From contig JALSRD010000056.1 in assembly GCA_026984935.1 (NCBI GenBank), positions 1 to 56,748 on the forward strand: DNA of 56,748 nucleotides. Direction: 5' to 3'. Below are positions 24,710-32,504 of the stretch, one piece after another. How positions within the stretch are numbered: the stretch's first letter is position 1; each line of letters opens with the position of its first letter. The notes below the pieces were generated by a model. That model was not told the DNA's origin and ran no database searches. It saw nothing but the letters and a program-made list of their open reading frames with translations. The translations under genes and the position numbers were made by a program. The DNA is from Desulfobacterales bacterium (lineage in GTDB: Bacteria; Desulfobacterota; Desulfobacteria; Desulfobacterales; JALSRD01).

Positions 24710-25856
24710 TTACGACGTCATCATCGTGGGTGCCGGATCAACAGGTGTTCCCACGGCCCTGGCCTGCAGCCGGGAAAAACTGAAAACACTGGTCATCGAC
24801 AAGCGCCCCTCTCCCGGGCAGGGGGAAAACAAGCATGCCATCGGCGGCATCCGGGCCACGCATTCCGATCCGGCTAAAATCATCGCCTGCCACCGCTCGC
24901 TGGAAATCTTCTCCACCTGGAAGGAGCGCTATGAGGAGGACATCGAATGGGAAAAAGGCGGGTACGTTTTTCCGGTCTTTCGCCGGCAGGAGGAAAAGAT
25001 CCTGAAATCTTTTCTGCCCGTTCAGAAAAAATTCGGCCTGAATATCGATTTCGTGGATGCCCGCACCATCGCCAAAACGGTCCCGGGCATCAACCGCCAC
25101 GGGCTTCTGGGCGGCACCCTGTCGCCGGACGACGGATCGGCCTCGCCGCTTTTGGCCATCAATGCCTTTTTCCGGCGTGCCCGCGAGCTGGGCGCCGATT
25201 TCCGGTTCAACACCGAAGTCCACACGCTCCTTAAAAGCAACGGCCGGGTTTGCGGCGTCAAAACCACGGACGGCGATTTCGCATCAGGCGTGGTGGTAGA
25301 CGCCGCCGGCGCCAGTGCCGCAGATCTGACGGCTGCCACGGGCTGCCGCCTGCCGGTGATTCCGGAATCCCACGAGGCCGGCATCACCGAGCCGGTGCAG
25401 ATGTTCTGCCCCGCCATGGTGGTCGACCTGCGGCCGGCACCGGGCTCGCGCAACTACTACTTCTACCAGAACCGGCACGGGCAGGTGGTCTTCTGCATCA
25501 CCCCGGATCCACCGCTGACGGGCAGCGACTACCGCGAAACTTCCATTTTCCTGCCCCAGGTCTGCCGCCGCATGGTGGACCTGGTGCCACGGCTGCAGAA
25601 CCTGCGCGTGCGCCGGGTCTGGCGGGGCCTGTACCCTATGACCAGCGACGGCTCCCCGCTCATGGGATGGGACCGGGATGTCCCCGGCCTTTTGCACGTG
25701 GCCGGCATGTGCGGCCAGGGATTCATGCTCGGTCCGGGCCTGGGTGAAGTCGTTGCGCGCATGGTCACGCGCAGCACCACCGAACAGGACCGGATCATCC
25801 TGGAGCGCTTTTCGCCTTACCGCGACCTGAGCTGCCGGATGGAAGCCTTGAAATAA
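24702..25856 (+). CDS. DAO-family FAD-dependent dehydrogenase (HcnC/sarcosine-oxidase-beta-like)
   Basis: A 384-residue flavoprotein with the N-terminal FAD site VGAGSTGVPTALAC and the DAO C-terminal signature (GLYPMTSDGSPLMG, GMCGQGFMLGPG). It should be the substrate-oxidising subunit, passing electrons to the overlapping partner gene's product. I set the start at the ATG at 24702 because the FAD motif begins six residues later; the overlap of 8 bp with the upstream gene implies translational coupling. Likely substrates of the class are D-amino acids, sarcosine/opines or hydroxyproline; the sequence does not decide. In an anaerobe it would act as a dehydrogenase, not an oxidase. Confidence 0.9.
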   Translation: MHSYDVIIVGAGSTGVPTALACSREKLKTLVIDKRPSPGQGENKHAIGGIRATHSDPAKIIACHRSLEIFSTWKERYEEDIEWEKGGYVFPVFRRQEEKILKSFLPVQKKFGLNIDFVDARTIAKTVPGINRHGLLGGTLSPDDGSASPLLAINAFFRRARELGADFRFNTEVHTLLKSNGRVCGVKTTDGDFASGVVVDAAGASAADLTAATGCRLPVIPESHEAGITEPVQMFCPAMVVDLRPAPGSRNYYFYQNRHGQVVFCITPDPPLTGSDYRETSIFLPQVCRRMVDLVPRLQNLRVRRVWRGLYPMTSDGSPLMGWDRDVPGLLHVAGMCGQGFMLGPGLGEVVARMVTRSTTEQDRIILERFSPYRDLSCRMEALK

Positions 25857-26003
25857 AGCGGCCACCGATTGCCTGCAACCCGGCAGTCCGGCACCTCCTT
25901 ACGTCAAAAGCGCTTCGAACTGCTTCAAATTTTCCCGCCGCGTCCCTGCAAAAAATCATTCGCCGGCTGCACATCGATACGAATATCCACCGCAAATAGC
26001 GGC

Positions 26004-26034
26004 TGGCCGCCTAAGCGCCGCTGAAAGGCGGCCA
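26004..26034. terminator. candidate bidirectional hairpin between convergent genes
   Basis: A perfect 9-bp stem (TGGCCGCCT with AGGCGGCCA) and a 13-nt loop directly after the stop of the response-regulator gene and downstream of the DAO gene. No T-tract on either side, so termination may depend on another factor. Confidence 0.45.
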
Positions 26035-26739
26035 TCAGCATTGAATGGATTTTAGCACATCCGGCGGTGCGCTGTTTCCGGAATGGGCTTCAATGGTGAT
26101 CAGCCCCTTTTGCAGCGCATAACGTGTCAGGCCGGCGATATCGTGGATGTCCAGTTTGCGCATCAGGGCGTTGCGGTGCGTCTTTACGGTCTTGGGGCTG
26201 ATACAGGCGATTTCGGCAATTTCGTTGGTGGTTCTGCCTTCGGCAATCATCTGCAGCATCTGTTTTTCCCGGGCCGTCAGCGAATCATAGGCATCGAACG
26301 GACTTTTCTGTTGCAACAGGTGGCAGTAATCGTCAATCACGTACTTTGCCACCGGCGGACTGATATAAATATGTCCATGCAGAACGCTATCGATGCTCTC
26401 CAGCAGTTCATCGACCGCCGCATCTTTCAGTAAATACCCCATGGCTCCGGCGACAAAGGCGTTCAAGACATACTGCTTTTCCCGGTACATGGACAAAATA
26501 ATGATCTGGGTGTGCTCCAGCTGTTTTTTAATTTCTTCGGTGGCCAGAATCCCGTTGATGTGAGGCATCAGAATGTCCATGATGACGATTTCGGGCGTCA
26601 ATTGCAATGATTTGTCGATGGCTTCTCTGCCGTTTTCGGCCTCGCCGACGATCTGGTAGTCTTGCTTCTGGGAGATGATGGCTTTAAACCCTTGGCGTAC
26701 CAGGTTGTGATCGTCGGCAAGCAGGATGCGCGCATGCAT
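26035..26739 (-). CDS. NarL/FixJ-family response regulator
   Basis: A 234-residue regulator with a receiver domain (probable phospho-acceptor Asp55 in IVIMDILMPH) and a LuxR-type helix-turn-helix (~155-215; LTAREKQMLQMIAEGRTTNE, SPKTVKTHRNALMRKLDI). The kinase gene just upstream (gap 87 bp) is of the NarX/HisKA_3 type that normally phosphorylates this class. Candidate targets are the YeiH-type transporter operon, whose upstream region carries three phased repeats. It may also regulate unlinked respiratory genes. Confidence 0.94.
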   Translation of the reverse strand: MHARILLADDHNLVRQGFKAIISQKQDYQIVGEAENGREAIDKSLQLTPEIVIMDILMPHINGILATEEIKKQLEHTQIIILSMYREKQYVLNAFVAGAMGYLLKDAAVDELLESIDSVLHGHIYISPPVAKYVIDDYCHLLQQKSPFDAYDSLTAREKQMLQMIAEGRTTNEIAEIACISPKTVKTHRNALMRKLDIHDIAGLTRYALQKGLITIEAHSGNSAPPDVLKSIQC

Positions 26740-26826
26740 ATCTGTCAGACTCCTGAAAAGAAAAATTCATATCGGCGGTGCGCATACTGCGCTGTATAGC
26801 TTTCTGTTTACGGAAAAAAGCCAATG

Positions 26827-29304
26827 TCAGCCCGTGGCGGCATTTTGCAGATACGGATCAACAGCGCCCGCGCTTAGTTTTTTCAACGGCAGCGACAATT
26901 TCACGGTCGTACCGCCCCCGGGACGGCTGGAAATCCTGACCGACCCACCCAGATAATCCATTCTCTCCCGGATGATGTGCAGGCCCATGTTGCCGTTGTA
27001 TTCCAGGGTGTCAAAACGGCCCAGATCGAAGCCGCATCCGTTGTCCCGGATTTCAATATCCAGCCCGGATGCAGCGGCCTGCAATGCAACGGAAACGTGG
27101 GTCGCCTGCGCGTGTTTGGCACAGTTGAGCAGTGCTTCCTGAACCAGCCGGAAGAGCAGGGCCTCCACCGGCAACGGCAGCCGCTGAACGCCGCCGTTCT
27201 CTTTCAGCGAACTTGCGATGTGAAATTTTTCGGAAAAGTTTTCCAGGTACCACTTGACCGCCGGCACCAGGCCCAGGTTGTCCAGGATCGTCGGATACAT
27301 TTCCGATGTCAAATCCCGGGTGATCGAAATCACCTTGTCCAGCAGCTCCTGGACATTGCCTAAATCCCTGTGGAGTTTATCCTGCCGCGCCTGCATCTTC
27401 TTGGCCAGCATGCCGATGTTGATCTTGATGGCGGCCAGGTCCTGCCCGAGCTGGTCATGCAGGACGCCGGCAAATTTCCTTCTCGTATTTTCCTCGACCT
27501 GCGAAAGCCGGATGGTCAAATCGCGCAGGGCCCGATTCCGCTTTTTAAGCTCAAAATTCGTTCTGATAATTTTTTCTTCCAATTTTTTTCTCAACGTCGT
27601 GTCACGGATGATGCTCATCACGTACGATTTGTTGTTCATCGAGAAGGAACTTGAAATCAGCTCCACAAAAATCCTGTCCTCCCCCTGAGTGACCATTTCC
27701 AGCGTGCAGGCCGCCGACTGACTCTTTTTCAGGCATTTTTCGGCACAGGATCCGTCACGCGGGACAAGAAATTTTGAAAAGGGCCGTCCCACGATCTCCC
27801 GCCGTTCGGTACCCGAAAGCTTCAGCCAGCGGGGATTGGCATCGATGATTTGCAGCGTTTCCGAATCAAGAAAAACGATGGCATCATTGGCATTTTCAAA
27901 CAATTCCCTGTAGCGCAATTCCGATTCCCGCAGGCGGGACACCTTTTCATCGATTAAAGACTCCAGCTCCATTGCGTAGCGGTTCAATTCGTCATGCAGC
28001 ATTTTCATTTCGGATATGTCGATAAAATTGACCACCAGCGAAAACGGCGCGGCCTGCTCAGCGGCAATCACGGCACTATTGACCAATACATGCACCGCCT
28101 GGCCCGCTGTGGATGTAAAGTGATGCTCAAACATGTGCAGGTGCTTCGCATTCATCGACTGAATCTCCACGGGAATGGGCAACTCGACCTCACCCAGTTT
28201 TCTGCCGATAACCCGCTCAGAAGAAACCCCGGTAATCTGCGCGGCCGCAGAATTCCAGAACGTAATCCGCTGCGTACCATCGATGATCAAAAAACCAATG
28301 GGCGCCGTGGCAATGACGGTTTCCAGAAACTTCCGATTTTGATTCAGCTCCCGGGTACGCTGTTTCACCAGCGATTCCAGACCCTCCGAATAGCTTTTCA
28401 ACTCCTGCTGGGTTTCCCGCAGGTGCCCCATGAGCTCGTAAAAAGAAAGCGTGACTTCTCCGATTTCATCCCGGGAATCCATCTTGACCGGGTCGTTCAG
28501 GCTTCTTTCGCCATGCACCACACTTTTACAAAAACTGCTCAGATTTTTTAAGGGGCGATGGACGAACTTTTCAAAAAAAACGCCCACCAGTACGAACAAA
28601 AACAGGAGGGAGAGAATACCCGCCCCCAGGATAAAGAGAAAGGTCCGGTGAATCTGCGCCAGTGCCCGATCCACCGGTATGGCCACGACATCCAGGCCGG
28701 CAACCCGCCCGACTTTCCGGTAAAAACCGGCCTGGTTGCCGTACCGGCTCAACAAATCGGACGGTGCATCCCCGGGCTTTCCGTGACAGCGCAGGCAGCT
28801 TTTCTCCGTGTAAACCGGCTGCAGAGCGACAAACCAGTTGCGGTCATCCCGTTTAATAATGCCCTGCCACTCCTTGCTGCTGCGGGAGCGGTTGTAAGCC
28901 GCGATCATTTTTCTCTCGAAGCGGTCCGCACGATTGGACGGATTGCGGGGGTTCAGGGATGCCCGTTTGTACACCATCTGCTTGAACACGGAGGCCACTT
29001 CGCCCATCATATTGCGGCTCACAAAAGATGTGGACATGGCCTCGACAATAAAAACGTCACGCGGCAGTATGGCGTACATTTTGGGGCGCAGGATGTCTTT
29101 GACGTACTTGCGGGCAGCCTGCACTTCAGCCATCAGAAGGCTTGTCTTCTCGTACGATTTGTTCATCAATTCGCGTTTGAACTGGAAATAGACGAGCGAT
29201 GAAATCAGCAGCACAAAGACGACAAAGACAGAGGCGGTTGCGAAGAAAAATTTCTGCTGCAGCGACAGGTCGCGCCCCGATGGGGGAAAATGAAAATGCC
29301 ACAT
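26827..29304 (-). CDS. NarX-like sensor kinase with a c-heme-binding periplasmic domain
   Basis: An 825-residue membrane kinase. Helix 1 (~18-40) and helix 2 (~224-248) flank a periplasmic DUF3365/Tll0287-like domain containing the heme c motif CLRCH (C170, C173, H174). After the membrane come a HAMP domain (~248-300), a coiled coil, two PAS domains (~335-440, ~470-585), a HisKA_3 dimerisation domain with His616 in VLHDQLGQDL, and a HATPase domain (~700-800). The covalent heme makes it a redox or gas sensor, for example of oxygen, NO or midpoint potential (inference from the family). The cognate NarL-type regulator lies downstream. Upstream on the same strand are the YeiH-type transporter and a Cys-rich protein; the 252 bp between (29305-29556) hold nothing I recognise. 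Confidence 0.93.
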   Translation of the reverse strand: MWHFHFPPSGRDLSLQQKFFFATASVFVVFVLLISSLVYFQFKRELMNKSYEKTSLLMAEVQAARKYVKDILRPKMYAILPRDVFIVEAMSTSFVSRNMMGEVASVFKQMVYKRASLNPRNPSNRADRFERKMIAAYNRSRSSKEWQGIIKRDDRNWFVALQPVYTEKSCLRCHGKPGDAPSDLLSRYGNQAGFYRKVGRVAGLDVVAIPVDRALAQIHRTFLFILGAGILSLLFLFVLVGVFFEKFVHRPLKNLSSFCKSVVHGERSLNDPVKMDSRDEIGEVTLSFYELMGHLRETQQELKSYSEGLESLVKQRTRELNQNRKFLETVIATAPIGFLIIDGTQRITFWNSAAAQITGVSSERVIGRKLGEVELPIPVEIQSMNAKHLHMFEHHFTSTAGQAVHVLVNSAVIAAEQAAPFSLVVNFIDISEMKMLHDELNRYAMELESLIDEKVSRLRESELRYRELFENANDAIVFLDSETLQIIDANPRWLKLSGTERREIVGRPFSKFLVPRDGSCAEKCLKKSQSAACTLEMVTQGEDRIFVELISSSFSMNNKSYVMSIIRDTTLRKKLEEKIIRTNFELKKRNRALRDLTIRLSQVEENTRRKFAGVLHDQLGQDLAAIKINIGMLAKKMQARQDKLHRDLGNVQELLDKVISITRDLTSEMYPTILDNLGLVPAVKWYLENFSEKFHIASSLKENGGVQRLPLPVEALLFRLVQEALLNCAKHAQATHVSVALQAAASGLDIEIRDNGCGFDLGRFDTLEYNGNMGLHIIRERMDYLGGSVRISSRPGGGTTVKLSLPLKKLSAGAVDPYLQNAATG

Positions 29305-29556
29305 GATCCACTAAACCAAGCCCGCCACGGTGCGGCCGGCTTCCCGGTTGCATCCAAAATATCGAAGAGCCATACCGCCATCGGTATAGCTGCATGATCT
29401 TTTTGCCCGTATGCGGCCACTAACGGCCGTGGCCTCTCCCGCATGGGGAGCACGCGCCCGATCCTTTGCCAAACAAGACCCCAGGCCCGTTAAAACGGAG
29501 GCATTGCACTATTTCGGGAACCTCGCGGTGCGTGGCTTGTGACCGCCCCATGGCGG

Positions 29557-29781
29557 TTATGCGGCCTGACGCTTCATGGAACGGTGATTTGCGGTTCGGT
29601 CCTGAAACGCTTCACATGTCCCGCGTGGGAACAGATAAACATCATGCAGGCTGCAGAGTCCTGCATCACCTCTAACACATCCCCAGGCTGAACTCAAGGC
29701 GTTGAGCCCGGCGTAACTGTCTTCAAGAAATTGCGACCCATTGTTAAAAAAAGAGCATTGACTGCAGGTTTTCTCTTTCAT
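29557..29781 (-). CDS. small Cys-rich protein, unknown function
   Basis: A 74-residue protein starting MKEKTCSQCSFF, with AGAGG upstream. Its five Cys residues (C6, C9, C35, C43, C56) and one His (CSLHD) could bind zinc or an iron-sulfur cluster. I do not recognise the family. It lies 132 bp downstream of the YeiH-type transporter gene on the same strand and upstream of the heme-kinase, so it may share their regulation. Codon pattern and the C-x2-C motif argue for a real gene; a longer frame upstream to 29910 lacks a ribosome site. Confidence 0.65.
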   Translation of the reverse strand: MKEKTCSQCSFFNNGSQFLEDSYAGLNALSSAWGCVRGDAGLCSLHDVYLFPRGTCEAFQDRTANHRSMKRQAA

Positions 29782-29913
29782 CTGCTTACCTCTGCCGGAT
29801 TGGAATCCAACGGTTTGCATCCCCTTTTCCCGTACCCGGGGACAGCTCCAGCGGAAAAATCCGGGCGGGTGGCGGTCCCCCCCCGGATTTTCCATACGGG
29901 ACGCTGTCAAAGG

Positions 29914-31302
29914 TTATTTGACGACATTCAAGGCGGTCGACCAGTAATGGCCGAAAATGAGCACCGAGAATATGAACCCCAGAATCACGTTGACCACAAC
30001 TCCCATGGTAAAAGATTTCAGCGCCGGTCCTCCGGCAGCCGTCAGTTCACGGAATCGCGTCGTCAGGCCGATGCTCAAAAAGCAGAAGATAAAAGCCCAC
30101 GTGCGCATGGCCTTGATGGGGTTCACCAGGGCCGGCTTCACCACCTTGAGATACTGCTGCATGGGAATCGCATGCACCACGACGGTGATGATGATGGATG
30201 CCAGAAAGAAACCCAGCACGAACTTCGGGAACCGCCACCAGATTTCCATGGCATTGGGTTTCTGGCCCAGGTTGTCGGCTTTTTCCCATTTGGTCACCGA
30301 AATGATGGCAAACACGAAGGCCCAGATGCCGATCCAGATATCCCGGCCGATAACCTTCATCAGGGTAAAGGCGCGCACCGCGATTTCCTCCATGCCCACC
30401 ATGAGGCCGTAAGCCTGGGCCGCGGCAAACCCGGCGGCGTCGGCGAACTCCGAAGTCCCCACCCAGGCACCCACGATACCGGCATGCAGGTTCAGCAATT
30501 TTCCCATGAACGGCAGGAAGAAGATCATCACGATGGCCCAGCAGATCACCAGGGTGATGGCCACCACCGGAAATTCCTTTTTCGCCCGCACCGCACCGGC
30601 CACGGCAATGGTGCCCGAAACCCCGCATACCGAAGCGCCGGCGCCCAGACAGGCTGCCAGGCGCGGATCCAGTTTGAAAATCCGCGTGGCGGCAAAATAC
30701 ACCACCAGGCAGGTCGTCACGGCGATCACCGTCGCCTGGATCATGGCCACCGGTCCGGCGTAGATGATCAGTGTAAACGGCAGGGTGGCACCCAGCAGGA
30801 CGATGCCGGTCTTGATGTAATACTCGACCCTGAAGCCGGTATCCATCCATTTCGGCAGCCGGAAAAAATTGGCGATGATCAAACCGATGACCAGGGCCAC
30901 CAGCGGCGGTTCCAGATTGTAATGGTGTGCCTGATCCCAGGCACCGATCGCAAAGATGATGATGGAAATAACATAGACAAAGACAAACGACGGCAGGAAT
31001 TCCGAAGTCTTAAACCCCATGATCTTGGTCGAGATGCTGAAAACCGCCGCCCAGAAGACAAACTGTAGGATATACCAGTGAACATGTGCTCCGAGATCGT
31101 GGAACAACTGGCCGAAATTCGACCACCGGGCCGGTGTCACGGCCAGCGGCTTTAAGCTGCTGCCGCTGAAATATAATGCCATGGCCGAAAAAATAATTAA
31201 CAGCGACAGCCAGATGGCCCACCAGTCCTCCTTTTTGTAAATTTCGCGCCACCCAAAATTTTCAACTTTCGGTTTAACGTATTCCTCTTGCTTTTCTGCC
31301 AT
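29914..31302 (-). CDS. YeiH-family putative sulfate/anion exporter (UPF0324)
   Basis: A 462-residue integral membrane protein. The core (about 120-460) has the YeiH features: LVIGLIIANFFRLP, the glycine-rich CLGAGASVCGVSG near residue 215, and about nine or ten membrane helices. The first ~110 residues add a charged N-terminus (DWWAIWLSLL) and two further helices, making it longer than the typical ~340 residues. The family is annotated as a putative sulfate exporter; a role in moving sulfate, sulfite or a related anion is plausible in a sulfate reducer but unproven. Three 22-bp-phased repeats lie 130-185 bp upstream. Confidence 0.88.
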   Translation of the reverse strand: MAEKQEEYVKPKVENFGWREIYKKEDWWAIWLSLLIIFSAMALYFSGSSLKPLAVTPARWSNFGQLFHDLGAHVHWYILQFVFWAAVFSISTKIMGFKTSEFLPSFVFVYVISIIIFAIGAWDQAHHYNLEPPLVALVIGLIIANFFRLPKWMDTGFRVEYYIKTGIVLLGATLPFTLIIYAGPVAMIQATVIAVTTCLVVYFAATRIFKLDPRLAACLGAGASVCGVSGTIAVAGAVRAKKEFPVVAITLVICWAIVMIFFLPFMGKLLNLHAGIVGAWVGTSEFADAAGFAAAQAYGLMVGMEEIAVRAFTLMKVIGRDIWIGIWAFVFAIISVTKWEKADNLGQKPNAMEIWWRFPKFVLGFFLASIIITVVVHAIPMQQYLKVVKPALVNPIKAMRTWAFIFCFLSIGLTTRFRELTAAGGPALKSFTMGVVVNVILGFIFSVLIFGHYWSTALNVVK

Positions 31303-31430
31303 TTTCCCCTCCCTTTGCTCTCAATTCACACCTCCGGCGACAATTGCCCTGCGTTTTTCGCCTCCAGCCGTACCAAAACAGATAGCTGATTATGAGTAGC
31401 ATGGACAAATTTTCAAGAACATCGGCGCAT

Positions 31431-31486
31431 GGGCGTATTTGTATCCACCCAAGGGTGTATTTTCGCCGGAATTTGGGAGTATTACC
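31431..31486 (-). promoter_or_regulatory. three phased direct repeats upstream of the YeiH-type gene
   Basis: GGGCGTATT, GGGTGTATT and GGGAGTATT begin at 31431, 31453 and 31475, exactly 22 bp apart (about two helical turns). On the strand of the transporter gene they read AATACNCCC. The even phasing suggests a cooperative regulator site for the 31302 promoter. The divergent PilZ gene starts 120 bp away and could also respond. Confidence 0.55.
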
Positions 31487-31605
31487 GTTTTGCCCATGCC
31501 CGTTCGTCCCCAGGATGGCAACGGTGTGGATTTTCAGTTGCACTCCCTTGCAAATACCGCTATAATTATAATTGGTTTCAATAATCCAGTGGGGAGACAG
31601 GAATT

Positions 31606-31962
31606 TTGAACGCGTACCGCAGGAAAGTGATCGATGTTCAGGATGAGCGCCGGAAACACCCGCGGCTGGACTTTGACTGTCCGGTGGTCATTCCCGGTGT
31701 TGAAGGACCCAAGAAGGTAACCGACCTGAGTTGCGGCGGGGTATTTATCGAGCTGCAGTCCTCAACGGCGCTGCGAATCGGCCAGATGCTCAACCTGGTC
31801 TTCAAGCTCCCGACACGCAAGGATTCCCTGCGCGTCAAGGCCCAGGTGAAAAACCTGCAGAAAAGGGGCATTGGCTGCCAGTTCGTCGATCCCAGCGCCA
31901 CCGTCCTGCAAGCCATCCGCGATTACGTGGACACGTTCAAAGATACGCTGCTGCTGCGATAG
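31606..31962 (+). CDS. PilZ-domain protein (c-di-GMP binding)
   Basis: A 118-residue single PilZ domain. The c-di-GMP-binding motifs are visible: RRKHPR (R-x3-R) near residue 15 and DLSCGG (D-x-S-x2-G) near residue 40. The start is probably TTG at 31606 with AGGA upstream; no in-frame ATG precedes the RxxxR motif. As a stand-alone PilZ protein it likely links c-di-GMP level to motility, surface or secretion functions by binding a partner. It is divergent from the YeiH-type gene. Confidence 0.88.
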   Translation: MNAYRRKVIDVQDERRKHPRLDFDCPVVIPGVEGPKKVTDLSCGGVFIELQSSTALRIGQMLNLVFKLPTRKDSLRVKAQVKNLQKRGIGCQFVDPSATVLQAIRDYVDTFKDTLLLR

Positions 31963-32180
31963 CCCGAATTCCGCCGCTATCCGATGCCTCGCCTTCGCCA
32001 CTACCGACTCTGCCCCGGCGCCGGTTTCGCCCCCGGCCGCCATTCTGATTGAAAGCACCGCCGAGCGCCCTTGGTGAATCCAACCGCTGTCCGACGGCAA
32101 AACATCTGCCGGAATTTACCGAGAACAACCTTGCAGATACCGAGAGGCCTGCCGGATTGGCGGGTGGCGGCAGGTAAAAA

Positions 32181-32215
32181 ACCCCTTTTCCAGGTGCAAC
32201 GGACGCAAAAGGGGT
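32181..32215 (-). terminator. Rho-independent terminator on the minus strand
   Basis: A 9-bp stem (ACCCCTTTT / AAAAGGGGT) with a 17-nt loop, followed on the minus strand by a run of T (32175-32180). It would end a transcript coming from the amtB side, implying a ~290-nt 3' region after amtB or an unannotated small RNA. Confidence 0.65.
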
Positions 32216-32245
32216 GAGGGAAGAGTTTATTACCTGAATCTTGCA

Positions 32246-32369
32246 CAGACAATTTTGAAAACTTATAAAATTGTAATGTTATCTCATGGTTGTCTATGGA
32301 TGAAGCGCGATAATTTTTAGCGTCATTGGTATGTTCGGAAACCTTCCATTTTGACTTCAAAATTGTCTG
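32246..32369. repeat. 14-bp perfect inverted repeat bracketing an AT-rich stretch
   Basis: CAGACAATTTTGAA at 32246-32259 is exactly repeated in inverse orientation as TTCAAAATTGTCTG at 32356-32369. The ~96 bp between are AT-rich and non-coding. It could be the ends of a tiny MITE-like element or the stem of a structured RNA. Confidence 0.6.
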
Positions 32370-32408
32370 CCCTGCGGGAGCGCCGATTTTACCGCCTCTA
32401 CTGTATTG

Positions 32409-32447
32409 CAGGGCATTTGCGGTAGTATACTACAGCTGCATGCCCTG
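32409..32447. repeat. nested palindrome downstream of amtB
   Basis: Outer arms CAGGGCAT / ATGCCCTG (8 bp) enclose the perfect 12-bp palindrome GTAGTATACTAC (32422-32433). Located 58 bp after the amtB stop. A cruciform, an RNA hairpin or a protein site are all possible. Confidence 0.6.
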
Positions 32448-32504
32448 CGCCTTGTATAGGCGGCAAACGCAACGCTTGCAAAATTCAGGTATTATATGTG
32501 ATGT

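Noticed and set aside
28620-29304. Methyl-accepting or cytochrome gene because of the CxxCH motif
   Set aside because: The motif lies inside one continuous kinase frame, between two membrane helices, as a sensory heme domain.
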